A stretch of 64,000 nucleotides of DNA from an uncultured Alcanivorax sp. (GTDB taxonomy: Bacteria; Pseudomonadota; Gammaproteobacteria; Pseudomonadales; Alcanivoracaceae): assembly GCF_947258575.1 (NCBI RefSeq), contig NZ_CAMYIV010000011.1, positions 1 through 64,000 of the forward strand. The letters are read 5' to 3'. A model generated the notes under the pieces. It did not search any database and was not told the DNA's origin. It worked only from the letters and a program-made list of their open reading frames with translations. Positions 62,756 to 64,000 of this stretch are shown here, piece by piece. The position numbers and the translations under genes are program-made. Every line of letters begins with the position of its first letter. Position 1 is the first letter of the stretch.

Positions 62756-64000
62756 TCACTCCCAGGAGAGCGCGCCGCCCACCTGGTATTCGGTCACCCG
62801 CGTTTCGAAGAAGTTTTTCTCCTTGCGCAGGTCCATGATTTCGCTCATCCACGGGAAGGGGTTGTTCACGCCTTTGAACTGCTCCGGCAGGCCCAGCTGG
62901 ACCAGACGGCGGTTGGCGATGAACTGCAGGTACTCTTCCATCATGGCGGCGTTCATGCCGAGCACGCCGCGGGGCATGGTGTCGCGGGCATATTGAATTT
63001 CCAGCTCGGTACCTTCCAGGATCATCTGGGTGGCCTTGTCGCGCATCTGGGAATCCCACAGGTGCGGGTTTTCCAGTTTGATCTGGTTGATCACGTCCAC
63101 GCCGAAGTTCACGTGCATGGATTCGTCACGCAGGATGTACTGGAACTGCTCGGCCACACCGGTCATCTTGTTGCGCCGGCCCATGGACAGGATCTGGGTG
63201 AAGCCGCAGTAGAAGAAGATGCCTTCCAGTACGCAGTAGAAGGCGATCAGGTTTTCCAGCAGCGCCTTGTCGGTTTCCACGGTGCCGGTTTTGAATTCCG
63301 GGTCGGACAGGTCGCGGGTGTATTGGATACCCCATTGCGCTTTCTTCGCTACTGAGGGAATCTCCTGGTACATGTTGAAGATTTCGCCTTCATCCATGCC
63401 CAGTGACTCGATGCAGTACTGGTAGGCGTGGGTGTGGATGGCTTCTTCAAAGGACTGACGCAGGATGTACTGGCGGCACTCCGGGTTGGTGATCAGGCGG
63501 TAGATAGCCAGCACCAGGTTGTTGGCGACCAGGGAATCGGCGGTGGAGAAGAAACCCAGGTTGCGCTTGACGATACGACGCTCGTCGTCAGTCAGGCCGT
63601 CGGTTTTCTTCCACAGCGCCAGGTCGGCGTTCATGTTCACTTCCTGGGGCATCCAGTGGTTGGCGCAGCCATCCAGGTATTTCTGCCAGGCCCAGTCGTA
63701 CTTGAACGGCACCAGCTGGTTCAAGTCGGCGCGGCAGTTGATCATGCGCTTGTCGTCGACTTCCACGCGGCCGGCGGTGCCTTCCAGCTCGGCAACGCCT
63801 TCGCTGGCATCCATTTGCGACACAGTGGCGCGGGCGCGAGCTACGGCGTCGGTGGTGTCTCGTTCGGTTCGTCCTTGTCGCTGTTCGTCGGCTCCGCCTG
63901 TAATCGGCGCACTTCCCGCTCCCGGTGCTTTAGCTTCAGGTGCCGCTTGGTCAGATACCGTCTCAGGTTGCGGCGGCGTTGCGGGGCTTGGCTGCGGTTT
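62756..64000 (-). CDS. nrdB: Class Ia ribonucleotide reductase beta subunit, 5'-partial
   Basis: NrdB holds the diiron-tyrosyl radical of ribonucleotide reductase. The conserved body begins at …[15 protein letters not shown] and ends …VGGALSWE. Iron ligands and radical Tyr lie in [14 protein letters not shown] and the second site in [10 protein letters not shown]. The frame is open to the edge of the window beyond GTG 63823: upstream codons give a Pro/Ala-rich stretch (…[18 protein letters not shown]…) with no stop to position 64000. Pseudomonas-type NrdB has a comparable low-complexity N-terminal extension, so the true start is probably outside the window and the internal GTG 63821-63823 is unlikely to be it. 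Confidence 0.93.
   Translation of the reverse strand, partial: KPQPSPATPPQPETVSDQAAPEAKAPGAGSAPITGGADEQRQGRTERDTTDAVARARATVSQMDASEGVAELEGTAGRVEVDDKRMINCRADLNQLVPFKYDWAWQKYLDGCANHWMPQEVNMNADLALWKKTDGLTDDERRIVKRNLGFFSTADSLVANNLVLAIYRLITNPECRQYILRQSFEEAIHTHAYQYCIESLGMDEGEIFNMYQEIPSVAKKAQWGIQYTRDLSDPEFKTGTVETDKALLENLIAFYCVLEGIFFYCGFTQILSMGRRNKMTGVAEQFQYILRDESMHVNFGVDVINQIKLENPHLWDSQMRDKATQMILEGTELEIQYARDTMPRGVLGMNAAMMEEYLQFIANRRLVQLGLPEQFKGVNNPFPWMSEIMDLRKEKNFFETRVTEYQVGGALSWE

Overview
The window reads as a dense, GC-rich chromosomal segment of a marine-type gammaproteobacterium. I suspect Alcanivorax or a close relative. The reasons are the style of the housekeeping genes (ppnN, dinB, rlmA, ppc, efpL, acnA, nrdB), an ornithine-lipid gene pair, a TRAP transporter, GlyGly-CTERM proteases, OprF-like OmpA and an archaic chaperone-usher operon. 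The genus is inference; no rRNA or tRNA gene is visible to fix it.

Layout. 1-14 kb: ppnN, a small ORF, dinB, a flavoprotein hydroxylase with no standard start codon, rlmA, two secreted trypsin-like proteases with GlyGly-CTERM tails flanking an OafA-type acyltransferase and a luciferase-like oxidoreductase, then a membrane protein with a decayed GGDEF domain. 14-26 kb: ppc, a CDGSH protein, olsB and olsA, efpL, a lipoprotein aminopeptidase, glpG, and a four-gene TRAP operon with a TatT lipoprotein (T-P-Q-M). 26-35 kb: a NYN/LOTUS protein, an AraC-desaturase-SDR cluster, a possible sRNA, a GNAT gene, acnA, a YgjP-like metallopeptidase and an acyltransferase. 35-46 kb: three large lipoproteins on the minus strand (a GH31 enzyme, a beta-helix/diheme cytochrome fusion, an M19-like dipeptidase) followed by an ABC1-family kinase. 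46-56.7 kb: a porin with a short periplasmic binding protein, a KefB-type antiporter, GH114, OmpA and a compact archaic chaperone-usher operon. 57-64 kb: an aldehyde dehydrogenase, an acetolactate-synthase-like enzyme, an amidohydrolase, a small acidic protein and nrdB, which runs off the window.

The most unusual content lies between the genes. At least six short elements (about 160-170 bp when complete) share one architecture: inverted terminal arrays built from 7-nt units, and a central GC-rich hairpin with a 7-nt loop. They sit tightly against gene 3' ends, and the array often supplies the last residues and stop codon of the neighbour, giving unrelated proteins the ending ...VNS. A 7-nt period carrying TAA/TGA/TAG places stop codons in all three frames. 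Two further array families (GCTAGC-type at 1-177 and 31335-31366, AGTTGCA-type at 47949-48132) use different sequence but keep the 7-nt period and the gene-end position. I regard this as the best candidate for an undescribed system here: a dispersed element that caps genes.
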